From contig JBBSCB010000012.1 of the NCBI GenBank assembly GCA_038250675.1, positions 1 through 64,000 on the forward strand: a stretch of 64,000 nt of DNA, in the 5' to 3' direction. The notes beneath the pieces were generated by a model. The model was given only the letters and a program-made list of their open reading frames with translations, made no database searches and was not told the origin of the DNA. Positions within the stretch are counted from its first letter, which is position 1; each line of letters begins with the position of its first letter. Below are positions 63,869 through 64,000 of this stretch, piece after piece. Made by a program: the position numbers and the translations under genes. The DNA comes from JAICUF01 sp038250675. GTDB lineage: Bacteria; Gemmatimonadota; Gemmatimonadetes; Gemmatimonadales; GWC2-71-9.

Positions 63869-64000
63869 TCAGCGCACGTGCACCGCCACGTGAACCAGCG
63901 GCGGCACCTGGGCCGACGGTGCTGAGGGCTGGGGATATCCGAACGCCAGGGAATATTCGCCCGCAGCCGGGGCGCGGTACTCGAAGTCGTAGATCTCGCC
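63869..64000 (-). CDS. Partial 3' end of a multicopper-oxidase-type (cupredoxin) protein
   Basis: The last 43 codons of a gene that enters from beyond the right edge. They read 'GEIYDFEYRAPAAGEYSLAF' and end 'PLVHVAVHVR'. The pattern G-E-x-Y-D-F-E followed by alternating strands is typical of the closing cupredoxin domain of periplasmic multicopper oxidases or related cupredoxin proteins. The copper ligands would lie outside the window, so the call is tentative. Confidence 0.5.
   Translation of the reverse strand, partial: GEIYDFEYRAPAAGEYSLAFGYPQPSAPSAQVPPLVHVAVHVR

Overview
The window is a high-GC chromosomal segment that most resembles Gemmatimonadota (soil-type Gemmatimonadetes). The reasons are the run of large Ser/Thr kinases fused to PD40 propellers or TolB/TPR modules (recurrent kinase opening 'LADRYRIERELG.GGMATVYLA'), the DUF5916-type outer-membrane protein, a secreted amidohydrolase, an M28 peptidase, an RCC1 lipoprotein, and abundant short palindromic repeats that read as 'PERSEG' or 'PSLRSG' when translated. 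No rRNA, tRNA, CRISPR array or transposase gene was seen. The taxonomic call is inference from gene style only.

Region 1 (1-6.3 kb) holds two divergent respiratory operons. Leftward: an Rrf2/NsrR-like Fe-S regulator, a small membrane subunit, a CuA subunit II, a B-type heme-copper catalytic subunit whose active-site Tyr position is Gln, and a SCO-like copper protein with a lost C-terminus. Rightward: a cytochrome b / 2x[4Fe-4S] / FlpD fusion and an exported protein. Together they read as a nitric-oxide reductase-like complex with an electron-transfer partner under NO- or redox-responsive control. The same hairpin repeat lies at the far end of each operon.

Region 2 (6.8-30.7 kb) holds a complete 2887-aa cyclic beta-1,2-glucan synthase, a radical SAM DNA-modification-type protein, a serine hydrolase, an amidohydrolase, a GNAT, a DUF5916 protein, a dockerin-like lipoprotein preceded by a c-di-GMP-I-like riboswitch, a large hybrid histidine kinase, and an RCC1-repeat lipoprotein. 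Decayed gene fragments (ECF sigma factor, VOC protein) lie between them.

Region 3 (30.8-62.9 kb) is a kinase island: ten receptor-like Ser/Thr kinases, nine of them leftward and mostly overlapping by 4-17 bases. Three carry TolB-like plus TPR sensors, six carry PD40 propellers, and one is a kinase/PEGA/FGE-like/alpha-beta-hydrolase fusion. A solo GIY-YIG nuclease gene sits inside a 460-bp unit with 26-bp near-perfect inverted ends. Those ends belong to the same palindromic repeat family that is scattered nearby and also lies in frame inside three of the kinase genes. Two toxin-antitoxin-like pairs interrupt the kinase row, and a 40-codon kinase start remnant shows that kinase genes have been lost.

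Region 4 (63-64 kb) has a ZIP-like membrane protein and the 3' end of a gene that looks like a multicopper-oxidase-type protein.
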